Positions 47,922 through 57,549 are shown, numbered from the stretch's first letter. The stretch: DNA of 64,000 bases from an uncultured Rhodospirillales bacterium (GCA_903920145.1 CAIXKV010000139.1:1-64000); one strand, 5' to 3'. Numbers and translations: made by a program. Notes: generated by a model not told the origin, from the sequence alone.

Positions 47922-49754
47922 TCAGCCCAGCCGCTTTGCAGCCATGTGCCGGGGGGCTTGTTTGGCGCCTTTCTTGAGGATGGCAATCGCATCACCCAAA
48001 TCATCCACCGTGACCGTGCGAGCCCCCGCCGGAATTTCGACCAGTGCCGCACTGCATGTCAGTAGCGGGAAATGCTGCGTCACACCATCGCGATTTCGCC
48101 CCACGATGTAACCGCGTTGGCGAGAATCGGCGTCATGGAAACTCTCGACATCCCGCCGGAAGGTCGCCAACAGCGTCTCGACACGATCGCTCACATCATT
48201 CGGCGGCAAATCCCGGAAGCTCGCAAAGAAGTCGTCTCCGCCGATATGGCCGAGGAAAATCTGATTGGCGCTCAGATGACTCCGCATCAGATCGGAAAAG
48301 AGCAGAATCGCCCGATCCCCTTGTCGAAACCCATAGCGATCATTGAACGGTTTAAAATTATCAAGATCAAAATAGACGAAGGTCCAACAGCTATCGACAC
48401 TCTCGAGCGCCGAAACCAGATGATCAGCAATACAACTGTTCCCCGGTAAACGGGTTAAAGGATTCTGATCGCGCGCCAAGGCAAGATTTTTTTCGTTAAT
48501 AACCCTCAACAGTGAGGCGGCGCTGAGGACACCGACATATTTAAATTCATCAACCAGCAAAATTCCCGGAGGATTTGATGCCTGGGAGAAAGTCTCCAAT
48601 ATTTTTTCTGCCTCAGTATTGATATCACAGACGGGACAAGGCCGAATAAAATCCAAAAGCCCTCGATATAACGCCTTATTATGAAGCAAATCTTTTCCAT
48701 ATCGGGAATAAATGACATCTTTTAAATCAAACTCTCGAATAATACCGACTGGCTGGGAACGGTCATCGACAATCGGCAAAAAATCATGGTTCTTTTCGGC
48801 TCGAAAAGCCTGGAATACGGTAGACATCGGATCGCCGACGGACAGCGGGACAACCAGAGACAATTCATCTCTTAATAGCTTCTGATCTCCGCGCCGCTCC
48901 CGCCGCTCCCGCCGGGACGCATCGGCCACCACACTATAAGACCTGTTGAATATCTCTGAAATATCCATAGGCTGACTGACGAAATCACCCTGGACAAGAT
49001 CACAGCCAATTTGTTTGCAGGCTAAGAAATCTTTTTCACAATTAACACCATCTGCAATAACGACAATTCCTAGAACATGAGCTAAATCAACAACAGTCGA
49101 TACGAACAATTTCTTACGCTCATTATCGCCAATTCCCACAATAAAATAGCGATCAATGCGAATAACGTTGGGCTGATATTCATATATAGCCTTCAAGCCT
49201 GCCGTACCGCTGCCAAATCGATCAAGAATAAATAAGCAGGATTGCCTTCGATAGCCGTCTATGACGGATTTAACGGCACGTCCTTCTCGCCCGATTTCCA
49301 CCGATAGCAAATTTTCAGAAACGGCGATGCACAAAGCGGTCGGATTGAGACCAAAATGACTAAAGATATCAACTGTCTGCTCTGAAATATCACCCAGTGA
49401 AAGTTGCATAATATGATCAAGACTGAGCAATAAACGCTCGCCACGCACCGAAAAAGCCGAGAAATCGCGTGCGACCTTCTCGCGCAAGGTCAAAATCGAA
49501 GATGACGCCCCGCCGGCCAAATGGGCGTGGTCATAAAGTGCCGACACGGTTGCAAATCCAAGCCCGCCTTGACCTTGCGGCTGTGCCTCATAGCCAAAAC
49601 AAAGGCCCGAATAGGCGCTTACAATGGGCTGATACGTGAAATGAACCTCACGCCGCACCGCATCCAACAGCGGATCGACACTGCGCCCGGCGAGCATTGG
49701 CCGATCCTTGATAGTCTTCACACTCGTTAACATATCGTTGCCTGGCTCCGCCAT
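47922..49754 (-). CDS. Degenerate EAL - CBS pair - GGDDF signalling protein
   Basis: A 610-residue cytoplasmic protein. The N-terminal EAL-type domain has lost key residues: EAL reads EAQ (56-58), DDFGTG reads LDRFGSG, and AEGVE reads ADGVN, so hydrolysis is unlikely. A pair of CBS domains (about 300-425, with LPIVDDRSQPVGIIREFDLKD) could bind adenosyl ligands. The C-terminal GGDEF domain has GGDDF (505-509) with no RxxD I-site. It resembles regulators that bind rather than make c-di-GMP. An AT-rich middle contrasts with GC-rich ends. It is 72 nt upstream of the oxygenase gene. Confidence 0.88.
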   Translation of the reverse strand: MAEPGNDMLTSVKTIKDRPMLAGRSVDPLLDAVRREVHFTYQPIVSAYSGLCFGYEAQPQGQGGLGFATVSALYDHAHLAGGASSSILTLREKVARDFSAFSVRGERLLLSLDHIMQLSLGDISEQTVDIFSHFGLNPTALCIAVSENLLSVEIGREGRAVKSVIDGYRRQSCLFILDRFGSGTAGLKAIYEYQPNVIRIDRYFIVGIGDNERKKLFVSTVVDLAHVLGIVVIADGVNCEKDFLACKQIGCDLVQGDFVSQPMDISEIFNRSYSVVADASRRERRERRGDQKLLRDELSLVVPLSVGDPMSTVFQAFRAEKNHDFLPIVDDRSQPVGIIREFDLKDVIYSRYGKDLLHNKALYRGLLDFIRPCPVCDINTEAEKILETFSQASNPPGILLVDEFKYVGVLSAASLLRVINEKNLALARDQNPLTRLPGNSCIADHLVSALESVDSCWTFVYFDLDNFKPFNDRYGFRQGDRAILLFSDLMRSHLSANQIFLGHIGGDDFFASFRDLPPNDVSDRVETLLATFRRDVESFHDADSRQRGYIVGRNRDGVTQHFPLLTCSAALVEIPAGARTVTVDDLGDAIAILKKGAKQAPRHMAAKRLG

Positions 49755-50156
49755 CGGCCCCGCGTCACCCCCGGTGAGACCCGAATGGCCCAGCGGGTCA
49801 GGACAGACTGTTTAGAGAGAATATCAATAAAATTGGTGTCATTTTGATGACAACAGCGATTGTCAAAAAAAATTCGTGCTTGCCCCCCATTGTCGACAAT
49901 AGGCCGGGAATCGTCGGATGGAATTTCCAGCACGATTCTGGCGCCAAGACCTCGTCTCGGTCCTTTTCCCCGACACAGAACAGAGCCGTTGTCATTGCGG
50001 CACTCGCAAAAACCAACGATTTGGCTCAAAAGCTGCCCACGGTAAGGATGCTGGTCTTTTGCTGGGATCCTGGGCATAATTGACCGGATAAACAAAAAAA
50101 ATATTCCAGGGACGGAATCGGACAAAAACACCCGCCGCTCTGGGGAGGAAACCAAG
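49755..50156. other. 402-nt divergent region with no supported gene
   Basis: It separates the EAL-CBS-GGDDF gene from the chemoreceptor. Reading frames on both strands are open in parts (minus-strand 49727-50395, plus-strand 49844-50083), but they overlap real genes or lack binding sites. A possible sigma70 promoter for the chemoreceptor is TTGACC (50080-50085), 16 nt, TATTCC (50102-50107). Confidence 0.45.
50080..50107 (+). promoter_or_regulatory. Possible sigma70 promoter of the globin chemoreceptor
   Basis: TTGACC and TATTCC separated by 16 nt, about 50 nt before the start codon, in an A-rich context. Only sequence similarity supports it. Confidence 0.3.
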
Positions 50157-52424
50157 ATGGACACATACGCTTCGCTGAGAGCCTCAGCGACACCATCACG
50201 CCAAAGAACAGCGATGAAAGACTCAGGACTCAAGGGCTCCGGGACAGGCAACACCAACTCATCCTCCAGCGACCCCATGAATGAAGTGGTCACGATTGGA
50301 TATGATTCGGCCCTGTGGCGGCTTGATGGAGCCACGGAAAGCACCCTGAAAGGACTTTGGCCGGGTGTCAGTGCCGACCTTGATTCAATTCTCAATGAAT
50401 TCTACCGATTTATGGGCAATTTTCCTGAAAATGCCCCCCATCTTGCCAATAAAGGAAAGATAGATTGCCTTAGGCTCTTGCAAAAAGAGCATTGGCAGAT
50501 TTTTTTTCGCGGCGACTTTAACCAAGATTACATCGATCGAGTCCATAGAATTGGCTCGGCCCATGCTAAAATTGGCCTTCCCACTCGCTATGTGCTTGCC
50601 GGCTATTCCTTCCTTTTGGAACAACTAATCCAATCGGTTTTCCGCCAGCATCGCCGTCGCCCTGCCGAAGCCGAGACTCGGATCATCTCCTTGATTCGCG
50701 CCGTGCTGATGGAAGCCTACATTGCCAGCGAGGTTTACACCGAAACCACCAATAAACGGCAAATGCTCTTGAACATGCAGGAGTTGGCCGAGACGTTTGA
50801 AAATGAGTTGGATCAGGCGGTCCAATTCGTTCGCCGCAGCGCCACCGACATGGAAACGGCCTCTGATGCTGTGTTGCAGGCGGCGCAGCGGGTAGCCGAA
50901 GACAGCGAAAGGGCCGCCGAGGCTTCCGAAAACGCCGACGCCAATGCTCAAGCCATTGCCGCCGGTGCTGAAGAATTATCGGCCTCCATTGCCGAAATCT
51001 CTCGCCAGGTGGAGTATTCGACCACAGCCGCCCAGAATGCCGCCCAGCAGTCGCAGAGCGCCAAGGTCTTGGCCGAGAACCTCAATACAGTCTCTCATCG
51101 GATTGGCTCGATTGTTCAACTGATCGAGAAAATCTCCAAAGAAACCCGACTGCTCGCCCTGAACGCCAATATCGAAGCGGCTCGTGCAGGTGACGCCGGG
51201 CGAGGCTTTGCGGTGGTTGCAAATGAAGTCAAGATGTTGGCCGACCAAACCAATCGCGCCACAGGTGAGATTCGCTCGGAAATCCAGGCCATGCAGGCCG
51301 TAATTCGCAACACCGCTGAAGCCATCGGCAGTGTTGCTGCAAAGGTTGAGTTTGCTACCGGGAACATTTCAGGGATCGCCGGAGCCGTTACCGAACAAGA
51401 GGCCGTTACACGCGAAATCGCGCAAAGTGCGGCTAAGACGGCCGACAGTATCCATATCGTTCATGATCGTATTTCCAGCGTCTCTGATCAGGCCGAAGCC
51501 AGCAATCGTGAAACCACCCGGTTCCAACAAGATACCCATGGCCTAGTTGATCAAGTGGTGGGGATCAAAAGGCGGGTGATTGCTACATTAAGAAACACTC
51601 ACTTTGCCGATCGCCGCCGGGAAATTCGAGTCGCTGTTGATCGGCCGGCCAAAGTCAATGTGAATGGGCGCAGTTGGTCATGTCGTACCGATAATTTATC
51701 CATGGGTGGTGTCCAATTGCGCTCACAGGATCTTGCCCGCGCGATCATCGGAGATAATGTTCCAATCCTTCTGGACATTGCCGAGATTGGCGAACTCCAC
51801 GCCAGCGTCGTCAATGTCGAAGCGGATGCCCTTCATGTTCGCTTTGATCGGCAAGAAGCGGTGGTCGAGCGACGCCTCAGCGATGTGGTCGATAGCTGCC
51901 GTCGGGCCGACGCCGAAATTGTCGCACTTGCCAAAGAGACGGCGGCTCATATCGGTCATTTATTCGAAGAGGCGATTGATCGAAAAGAAATTACCTGGGA
52001 TCAGCTTTGGGATGTTGACTATCGGATCATCAAGGATACCGATCCTCCCCAATATACAACTAAATTCTTAACCCTTTGTGATCGTATTCTTCCCAATCTT
52101 CAGGAGCCATTGCTAACGAAAAATGATCGTATTTCGTTTGCTGTCACGGTTGATCGTAATGGCTATTTGCCAACTCATAACAAAACCTATTCTCAACCCC
52201 AGCGCCCCGGCGACAAAGTTTGGAATACCGCCCACTGTCGGAACCGTCGAATCTTTGACGATCGCACCGGCTTGTCGGCGGCCCGCAATCGACAGCCGAT
52301 CCTCGTTCAAACCTACCGCCGGGATATGGGCGGCGATCAATTCGTCAGCATGAAAGATGTTTCAGCGCCGGTCATGGTGCGAGGCCAACATTGGGGAGGG
52401 TTCCGCATCGGTGCCCGCACCTGA
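50157..52424 (+). CDS. Soluble globin-coupled chemoreceptor with PilZ and C-terminal sensory domain
   Basis: A 755-residue methyl-accepting chemotaxis protein without membrane segments. An N-terminal protoglobin-like domain (about 50-200) has the proximal His H136 in [14 protein letters not shown], suggesting heme and oxygen sensing. The signalling domain (about 230-470) has the canonical hairpin tip [19 protein letters not shown] PilZ domain follows (R487-x3-R491, then DNLSMGG), a c-di-GMP binding signature. The last 150 residues form a conserved-looking domain with [26 protein letters not shown] and HWGGFR, seen at the end of other alphaproteobacterial receptors. GGAGG lies 8 nt before ATG. 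Confidence 0.9.
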   Translation: MDTYASLRASATPSRQRTAMKDSGLKGSGTGNTNSSSSDPMNEVVTIGYDSALWRLDGATESTLKGLWPGVSADLDSILNEFYRFMGNFPENAPHLANKGKIDCLRLLQKEHWQIFFRGDFNQDYIDRVHRIGSAHAKIGLPTRYVLAGYSFLLEQLIQSVFRQHRRRPAEAETRIISLIRAVLMEAYIASEVYTETTNKRQMLLNMQELAETFENELDQAVQFVRRSATDMETASDAVLQAAQRVAEDSERAAEASENADANAQAIAAGAEELSASIAEISRQVEYSTTAAQNAAQQSQSAKVLAENLNTVSHRIGSIVQLIEKISKETRLLALNANIEAARAGDAGRGFAVVANEVKMLADQTNRATGEIRSEIQAMQAVIRNTAEAIGSVAAKVEFATGNISGIAGAVTEQEAVTREIAQSAAKTADSIHIVHDRISSVSDQAEASNRETTRFQQDTHGLVDQVVGIKRRVIATLRNTHFADRRREIRVAVDRPAKVNVNGRSWSCRTDNLSMGGVQLRSQDLARAIIGDNVPILLDIAEIGELHASVVNVEADALHVRFDRQEAVVERRLSDVVDSCRRADAEIVALAKETAAHIGHLFEEAIDRKEITWDQLWDVDYRIIKDTDPPQYTTKFLTLCDRILPNLQEPLLTKNDRISFAVTVDRNGYLPTHNKTYSQPQRPGDKVWNTAHCRNRRIFDDRTGLSAARNRQPILVQTYRRDMGGDQFVSMKDVSAPVMVRGQHWGGFRIGART

Positions 52425-52497
52425 CACTTGGAAGAAGACGCCCTTTCCCATGACAGAAAGAGAAACGACAGATCACAAAAACATGACTCTATACCCC

Positions 52498-53445
52498 TCA
52501 GCCGTTAGGCCCGCCTGACTGATAGTCGGATAAGGCTCCGTTAATATGCTCGGCTAGCAATTGGAATTCTGCTGGCCGAGGCGCCGAGTGGCGCCACCCC
52601 AGAGCTAACGTCCGCACACCGGCATCAACCAACGGCTTCGCCACCAGATCGGTTCCGCCAAGAATGCCGGCATCCACAGCAAGTCGTGGCAGCAAAGTTA
52701 ACCCCAACCCCCCGGCAACCATCTGCACAATGGTATGCAGGCTGGTGCCGTGGACGGCGGCCCGGCTGCCGGCGCCGCCAAAACCAGGCACCCCAAGTCG
52801 GCACGCCGCCAAGGCGTGACTGGTCAGGCAATGACCTTCCTCCAATAAAATCAGCTCACCTTCGGGCAATTCACTCGGCTTGACGGCGTCATGGCCAGCC
52901 AAACGGTGGTCTGATGGACAAACCAGCAGGAACGGATCTTGCCCCAACTCCTTGAATTCCAGGTCACCGTTGTAGGGTAACGCCAGAATCACCGCATCCA
53001 GGTCTCCGGAATCTAATTGATCGAGCAAGCGAGCCGAAAGGTCTTCGCGCAGGAACATCCGCAATTGGGGAAATTCGTGCCGTAATCTTGGCAGGATAGC
53101 CGGCAGCAGAAACGGCCCGATCGTAGGAATGACTCCTAGCCGCAACGGGCCACTGAGCGGTGCAGCGGCGCTGCGGGCCAACTCGACCATTTCCTCTGCG
53201 GTTCGCATCAATTCACGCCCCCGCGCGGCAATGACTCGGCCTAATGGCGTCAGATGAACCCGCCGCTTGGTTCGCTCCACCAACGTCACCCCCAACACCG
53301 CCTCTAGCTCCTGAAGACCCGCGCTGAGGGTTGATTGGGTGACGAAACAGGCATCGGCGGCTCGCCCAAAATGGCGATGCTGAACGAGAGCGATGAGATA
53401 GCCGACTTGGCGAAGGGTCGGTAAAGGGCGCATGGGATATCCCAT
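52498..53445 (-). CDS. oxyR: OxyR-type LysR peroxide sensor
   Basis: A 315-residue LysR regulator with N-terminal winged HTH (residues 8-65, FGRAADACFVTQSTLSAGL). The effector domain has redox cysteines C206 (EEGHCLTSH) and C215 (LAACRLG), spaced nine apart like C199/C208 of E. coli OxyR. Peroxide should oxidise them to a disulfide, activating transcription. It is divergent from ahpC, its expected target, across a 162-nt region with a 10-bp inverted repeat. M1 and MRPLPTL (53433) are both possible starts. Confidence 0.95.
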   Translation of the reverse strand: MGYPMRPLPTLRQVGYLIALVQHRHFGRAADACFVTQSTLSAGLQELEAVLGVTLVERTKRRVHLTPLGRVIAARGRELMRTAEEMVELARSAAAPLSGPLRLGVIPTIGPFLLPAILPRLRHEFPQLRMFLREDLSARLLDQLDSGDLDAVILALPYNGDLEFKELGQDPFLLVCPSDHRLAGHDAVKPSELPEGELILLEEGHCLTSHALAACRLGVPGFGGAGSRAAVHGTSLHTIVQMVAGGLGLTLLPRLAVDAGILGGTDLVAKPLVDAGVRTLALGWRHSAPRPAEFQLLAEHINGALSDYQSGGPNG

Positions 53446-53466
53446 TTGATCCAGGCCTGGAGATTA

Positions 53467-53520
53467 ATCGATAAATTCGATTTCTGAAATGATGATAACT
53501 CGTTTGATCGATTTATCGAT
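53467..53520. promoter_or_regulatory. Candidate OxyR operator between oxyR and ahpC
   Basis: A perfect 10-bp inverted repeat, atcgataaat (53467-53476) and atttatcgat (53511-53520), brackets 34 nt that contain further cgat/atcg elements (near 53478 and 53507). The extent and half-site repetition suit an OxyR tetramer contacting four major grooves, as at other oxyR-ahpC intergenic regions. The exact consensus for this organism is unknown. Confidence 0.5.
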
Positions 53521-53607
53521 AGGCCCTATGTTGAGGGTGTGGCGGTTGATCACTCAAGTAAGACCGCCGAAACGAGACCCTACCGACAGAGACCAGGAGT
53601 CAGACAT

Positions 53608-54147
53608 ATGTTGACCGTTGGCGCGACTTTTCCACCTTTTAGCCTGAAATCCGTCAGCTCCAGCAAGGCGCCGGCGGCCTTTGAGGTGCTGACCGAGCAA
53701 AGCTTCCCCGGAAAGTGGAAGGTTTACTTCTTCTGGCCCAAAGATTTCACCTTTGTCTGCCCAACTGAAATTGTTGCGTTTTCCCAGCTTGACGGGGAGT
53801 TCCGGGACCGCGATACGGTTGTCATCGGCGCCAGCACCGACTCCGATTTCGTACACTTAGCGTGGCGGCAAAGCCGTGAGGATCTCGGCAAAGTCACGCA
53901 ACCGTGGCTGTCGGATATCAAGCGGGAATTGTCAGAAACTCTGGGCATTCTCGACCGGAACGAAGGCGTCGCGCTGCGGGCAACCTTTATCGTCGATCCC
54001 GAGAATGTGATCCGCTTCGTATCGGTCAATGACCTCAGCGTTGGCCGCAATCCGCAAGAGGTTTTGCGCGTCCTCGATGCTCTGCAAACCGACGAGCTGT
54101 GCCCGTGTAACTGGAAGCCGGGTGAAGAGACCATCAAAGTCGCGTAA
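53608..54147 (+). CDS. ahpC: Alkyl hydroperoxide reductase subunit C (2-Cys peroxiredoxin)
   Basis: A 179-residue peroxiredoxin reducing H2O2 and organic hydroperoxides. Peroxidatic C51 is in FTFVCPTE and the resolving cysteine is C165 in ELCPCNW, with an extra C167, the pattern of AhpC enzymes recycled by AhpD rather than AhpF (as in Mycobacterium). ATG at 53608 follows AGGAG; a longer frame from 53539 covers the promoter region. It is transcribed with ahpD and divergent from oxyR. Confidence 0.97.
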   Translation: MLTVGATFPPFSLKSVSSSKAPAAFEVLTEQSFPGKWKVYFFWPKDFTFVCPTEIVAFSQLDGEFRDRDTVVIGASTDSDFVHLAWRQSREDLGKVTQPWLSDIKRELSETLGILDRNEGVALRATFIVDPENVIRFVSVNDLSVGRNPQEVLRVLDALQTDELCPCNWKPGEETIKVA

Positions 54148-54152
54148 TATCC

Positions 54153-54178
54153 GGCGGCGGAGTCTCTGCTCCGCCGCC
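54153..54178 (+). terminator. Strong hairpin between ahpC and ahpD
   Basis: A 10-bp GC stem ggcggcggag/ctccgccgcc (54153-54162/54169-54178) with a 6-nt loop follows the ahpC stop by 5 nt, and then a pyrimidine-rich accttccttcctt tail. It is likely an attenuator making ahpC more abundant than ahpD, or an mRNA 3'-end stabiliser. Confidence 0.5.
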
Positions 54179-54225
54179 ACCTTCCTTCCTTCATCCCGTC
54201 CGTTTTTCTTCTCGGAGTCTGAGTG

Positions 54226-54759
54226 ATGAGCGTCGAAAGCTTGAAAGAACGCCTTCCTGATTATGCTCGCGATCTGAAGTTGAATTTGTCATCCATAGCC
54301 ACTGAGCCTGGATTGACTGAACAACAGCGTTGGGGTGCCATGTTGGCCTCGGCCCTTGCCAGTCGCGAGGCCACGGTCATCACCGCCATCACGCACGAAG
54401 CCAGCCAACATCTGAGCCCCGAGGCGATGACCGCCGCCAAAACCGCCGCCTCGATTATGGCGATGAATAACATTTATTATCGTTTTCTGCATTTGGTTAG
54501 CCAGCCAGACTATAAAACCATGCCGGCCAGGCTTCGTATGAATGCTCTATCTAAGCCCGGCGTTGATAAGGCCGATTTTGAGCTATGGTCTTTGGCAGTC
54601 TCTGCCATCAATGGCTGTGGCATGTGTCTGGAAGCCCACGAGCACGAAGTGCGCAAGGCGGGCCTTGGAACAGCGGCCATCCAAAATGCTGTGCGGATCG
54701 CCGCTGTTATTCACGCGGTTTCAGTGACACTGGAAAACGAAGCTGCGACGGCTGTTTGA
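54226..54759 (+). CDS. ahpD: Alkyl hydroperoxide reductase AhpD
   Basis: A 177-residue AhpD (carboxymuconolactone decarboxylase fold) that passes electrons to AhpC. The catalytic CxxC motif is CGMC in [19 protein letters not shown], followed by the conserved His residues. Length matches Mycobacterium AhpD (about 177). ATG at 54226 is preceded by GGAG; an overlapping GTG at 54223 is also in frame. It is 78 nt downstream of ahpC, and a small hairpin ccaaagg/cctttgg (54765-54771/54779-54785) follows. Confidence 0.97.
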   Translation: MSVESLKERLPDYARDLKLNLSSIATEPGLTEQQRWGAMLASALASREATVITAITHEASQHLSPEAMTAAKTAASIMAMNNIYYRFLHLVSQPDYKTMPARLRMNALSKPGVDKADFELWSLAVSAINGCGMCLEAHEHEVRKAGLGTAAIQNAVRIAAVIHAVSVTLENEAATAV

Positions 54760-54764
54760 ACCGA

Positions 54765-54785
54765 CCAAAGGCCAAAGACCTTTGG
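54765..54785 (+). terminator. Hairpin after ahpD
   Basis: Stem ccaaagg/cctttgg (54765-54771/54779-54785) with a 7-nt loop, just past the ahpD stop and before the convergent DMT gene. No T tail. Confidence 0.4.
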
Positions 54786-54797
54786 AAACCATGACGC

Positions 54798-55748
54798 TTA
54801 AGCCGGTTGGCTCCGGGTCTCACGGTATAAAATATAGAGACCGGAGCCAATCACCAAAGCCCCGCCACAAGCCACGGCCCAGTTGGGAGAGTCCCCAAAC
54901 AGAAAAAACCCGGCCAGGACTCCCCAAATCATTTGGCTGTATTGGAATGGCGCGAGAGCCGCCGCTGGCGCCCGACCAAAGGCGGCAAAGATGCATAGCA
55001 ACGCCGTCCCCATGCCGATGCCGCTCACCGCAAACAGAACCAGATCTGGTCGACTCGGAAGCGTCGGGGACGACAAAAACAGGCCGGCTCCCCCCACCAT
55101 CACCAACGCCCCATAGAAACCGAAGGCCACAGCCTGCTCCCGCTCGCCCATACGGCGGACCAGCAGCACCGAACAGGCGTAACAAACGGAACCGGCAAGG
55201 ACAGCCAACGTCCCCAACCCAACGTCCCCGGAGCCCGGTCGAACCATCACCAAAACACCGATAAACCCCACACCGACCGCTAACCAGCGTTGTCGACATA
55301 CCCATTCGCCCGCAATTAAGGCTGAAAATGCGGTAATAAAGAGCGGTGCTGTAAAGACCATCGCGTAAAAATCGGCCAATGGCATATGGCCAATGGCATA
55401 ATACCCGCACATATAGCCAATAAAGCCAATAGTTCCCCGTAATAGATGCAAGCCCGGACGTGCTGTCGCCAATATCACCGGACCGCCGCCCGCCATCACC
55501 GCCGCAACCATTGGCAACAGAGAGAACAACGCGGTAAAAAAGACCACCTGAGATGCAGAATACCCTCCGCTCAGGTATTTAACAGCAACATCACTGATAG
55601 ATGATAAGAAATAGCCGGAAATCACCAACGCGATTCCGATTACCGTAGCGGTTCTCCGCTGCGGATGATGAGGCAATGTCAAAGTCCCTCCAAGTATGAT
55701 TAGAAAGCCATCGGTTATGATGACCGATCCCTGAAAACAAGGCGGCAT
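54798..55748 (-). CDS. EamA/DMT-superfamily membrane exporter
   Basis: A 316-residue inner-membrane protein with ten helices arranged as two EamA halves (first with LLRGTIGFIGYMCGYYAIGHMPLADFYAM, second with PFQYSQMIWGVLAGFFLFGDSP). Such proteins export small metabolites; the cargo is unknown. The N terminus before residue 25 is odd, and a TTG start near 55676, preceded by GGAGGG, would give MPHHPQRR and a more usual N terminus. It is convergent with ahpD and divergent from the LysE gene. Confidence 0.85.
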   Translation of the reverse strand: MPPCFQGSVIITDGFLIILGGTLTLPHHPQRRTATVIGIALVISGYFLSSISDVAVKYLSGGYSASQVVFFTALFSLLPMVAAVMAGGGPVILATARPGLHLLRGTIGFIGYMCGYYAIGHMPLADFYAMVFTAPLFITAFSALIAGEWVCRQRWLAVGVGFIGVLVMVRPGSGDVGLGTLAVLAGSVCYACSVLLVRRMGEREQAVAFGFYGALVMVGGAGLFLSSPTLPSRPDLVLFAVSGIGMGTALLCIFAAFGRAPAAALAPFQYSQMIWGVLAGFFLFGDSPNWAVACGGALVIGSGLYILYRETRSQPA

Positions 55749-56008
55749 TCTATCTGTTTTCCGTCCCTTTGCCTATAAGACCGGCACAGCCCAGCCGATT
55801 CGCCGCGTTTTCCCTGCGCCGCAAGCCGGCCTGACCCCACCGTCGCGCCGACCGCATTGCAACCGGCTCGGTAACAGGCTGTCGATGCCTGATTGACGGA
55901 GACTTTGCGGAAAACCTTGGAATTGGCGATCAAATGTTGATAACAGAGCGACAGAGTCGGGGGTGCCGGCCCGGTGCAACACCGGGAGCAGGCCGGGAGG
56001 ATCAACGG

Positions 56009-56665
56009 GTGATCAGTGGCGTTGTGGTGTGGTTCCAGGGTTTTCTCCTCGGCGTCGCCATTGCGGCTCCGGTCGGTCCCATCGGGCTGCTCTGTATCCG
56101 CCGAACCTTAGAGCATGGCCAACTTTTGGGCTTTGCCACCGGCATGGGCGCAGCGGTGGCCGATACCATTTACGGCGCGATTGCCGCATTCGGAGTCAGT
56201 GCCGCTCTGGTGTTTCTGACTGGCCACGAGAGTACCTTCCGTTTGTTGGGGGGCCTGTTCCTTCTGGCGGTAGCGCTGCGGACCTATTTGTCCAAACCGC
56301 CGGTTGCCGAGGATGATCCGCCTGGCGCCAAAACCTGGGTGAGCGGTTTTGTCACTGGCTTGACCTTGACCCTGACCAATCCCGTGACGATTCTGGCCTT
56401 CATCGGTTTGTTTGCTGGCGTCGGCATCACCGGAACCCTCAGCTTTGACAATGCGCTGCTGTTGGTCCTGGGCGTCTTCTTCGGGTCCGCGACATGGTGG
56501 CTGACCCTCAGTTCCGGCGTTGCCCTGGTCCGCCACCGGATCTCTGAAGATCGCTTGGTTCTGATCAACCACTGCACGGCTGTTGCGTTGGCCCTCTTCG
56601 GAACATGGGCGGTGGTCAGCTCCCTGGCTGGCGGCCCGAGCTTCGGATTCCCGATGTCTTTCTAA
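56009..56665 (+). CDS. LysE/RhtB family exporter
   Basis: A 218-residue inner-membrane exporter with six helices. LysE hallmarks are the N-terminal GVAIAAPVGPIGLLCIRRTLEHG, the FATGMGAAVADTIYGAIAAFG segment and the central LTLTNPVTILAFIGLF. Family members export amino acids; the specific cargo is not predictable. The start is GTG at 56009, with GGGAGG 9 nt upstream; the frame opens from 55934. It lies 225 nt upstream of hslV. Confidence 0.9.
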   Translation: MISGVVVWFQGFLLGVAIAAPVGPIGLLCIRRTLEHGQLLGFATGMGAAVADTIYGAIAAFGVSAALVFLTGHESTFRLLGGLFLLAVALRTYLSKPPVAEDDPPGAKTWVSGFVTGLTLTLTNPVTILAFIGLFAGVGITGTLSFDNALLLVLGVFFGSATWWLTLSSGVALVRHRISEDRLVLINHCTAVALALFGTWAVVSSLAGGPSFGFPMSF

Positions 56666-56819
56666 CCCCAGAAACGGTAACGGGTTCGAAGAGCCTTTGG
56701 AAACAGGAGACCCGCCCCCAGATGCCGGGCCGCAGTCGCGGTCCGAGGGTCGGCGGTCAGTCATTGCCATGGCTCGCCGGCATCACTCCCGATCCTTCCC
56801 GGATTCTCGCGAGGCAAGC

Positions 56820-56847
56820 CTTGACCCGGAGGCATAATTTCCCACAT
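56820..56847 (+). promoter_or_regulatory. Candidate RpoH (sigma32) promoter of hslVU
   Basis: CTTGACC (56820-56826), 14 nt, CCCACAT (56841-56847) closely follows the heat-shock consensus CTTGAAA-N(11-16)-CCCATNT, about 44 nt before hslV. Heat-shock control of hslVU is established in other proteobacteria. Confidence 0.55.
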
Positions 56848-56890
56848 AGCGGGGGCGTAATCGCGATCACATGGGAAGTACCGTCAACCG

Positions 56891-57469
56891 ATGACCATCG
56901 ACCATCGCCCGTCGTCTCCGCCGGCACCGTGGCACGGCACCACTATCTTATCGGTTCGCAAGCGTGGTGAGGTGGTGATCGCCGGAGACGGCCAGGTCAC
57001 CATGGGCCAGACCATCATGAAGTCGAACGCCCGCAAGGTTCGCCGCCTGGGTTCGTCGGGGCAGGTGATCGCAGGCTTTGCCGGAGCCACCGCCGACGCG
57101 CTGGCCTTGTTTGAACGTCTGGAGGCCAAGCTGGAGCAGCATCCGGGGCAGCTTGCCCGTGCCTGCGTCGAGATGGCCAAAGACTGGCGCACGGATCGCT
57201 ATTTGCGCCGCCTGGAAGCCATGATGGCGGTGGCGGATCGTTCGGTCAGTTTGGTGATCACCGGAACCGGCGACGTGCTGGAGCCGGAAGATGGTCTGAT
57301 CGCGATTGGCTCGGGTGGGCCGTTTGCTCTGGCTGCTGCCCGTGCCCTGATCGACATCGACGAGATGGAAGCCGAAGCCATCGCCCGCAAAGCCATCACC
57401 ATTGCCGCCGGAATTTGCGTCTATACCAACCTGTCCATTACCGTGGAAAAGGTGCCGACTGCGTCGTGA
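56891..57469 (+). CDS. hslV: ATP-dependent protease subunit HslV
   Basis: A 192-residue proteasome-like peptidase of the HslUV complex. Autocleavage before T17 ([11 protein letters not shown]) would expose the catalytic threonine, leaving a 16-residue propeptide. Downstream blocks [22 protein letters not shown] and [17 protein letters not shown] are family-typical. It is followed by hslU after 80 nt and preceded by a probable sigma32 promoter. Confidence 0.98.
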   Translation: MTIDHRPSSPPAPWHGTTILSVRKRGEVVIAGDGQVTMGQTIMKSNARKVRRLGSSGQVIAGFAGATADALALFERLEAKLEQHPGQLARACVEMAKDWRTDRYLRRLEAMMAVADRSVSLVITGTGDVLEPEDGLIAIGSGGPFALAAARALIDIDEMEAEAIARKAITIAAGICVYTNLSITVEKVPTAS

Positions 57470-57549
57470 GGCCGGTTGGTTTGGCGCTGCGACAGTGATG
57501 TGAAAAAGAACCGCGCGGCTTGGCCGCTCCAGGGAGAAGACTGCCCCTC

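Noticed and set aside
49727-50395. 222-codon minus-strand open frame in the gap before the chemoreceptor
   Set aside because: It overlaps both flanking genes, has no binding site and no family-like features.
55715-56005. Minus-strand 96-codon open frame upstream of the DMT gene
   Set aside because: No binding site, cysteine/arginine-rich composition, and it overlaps the LysE promoter region.
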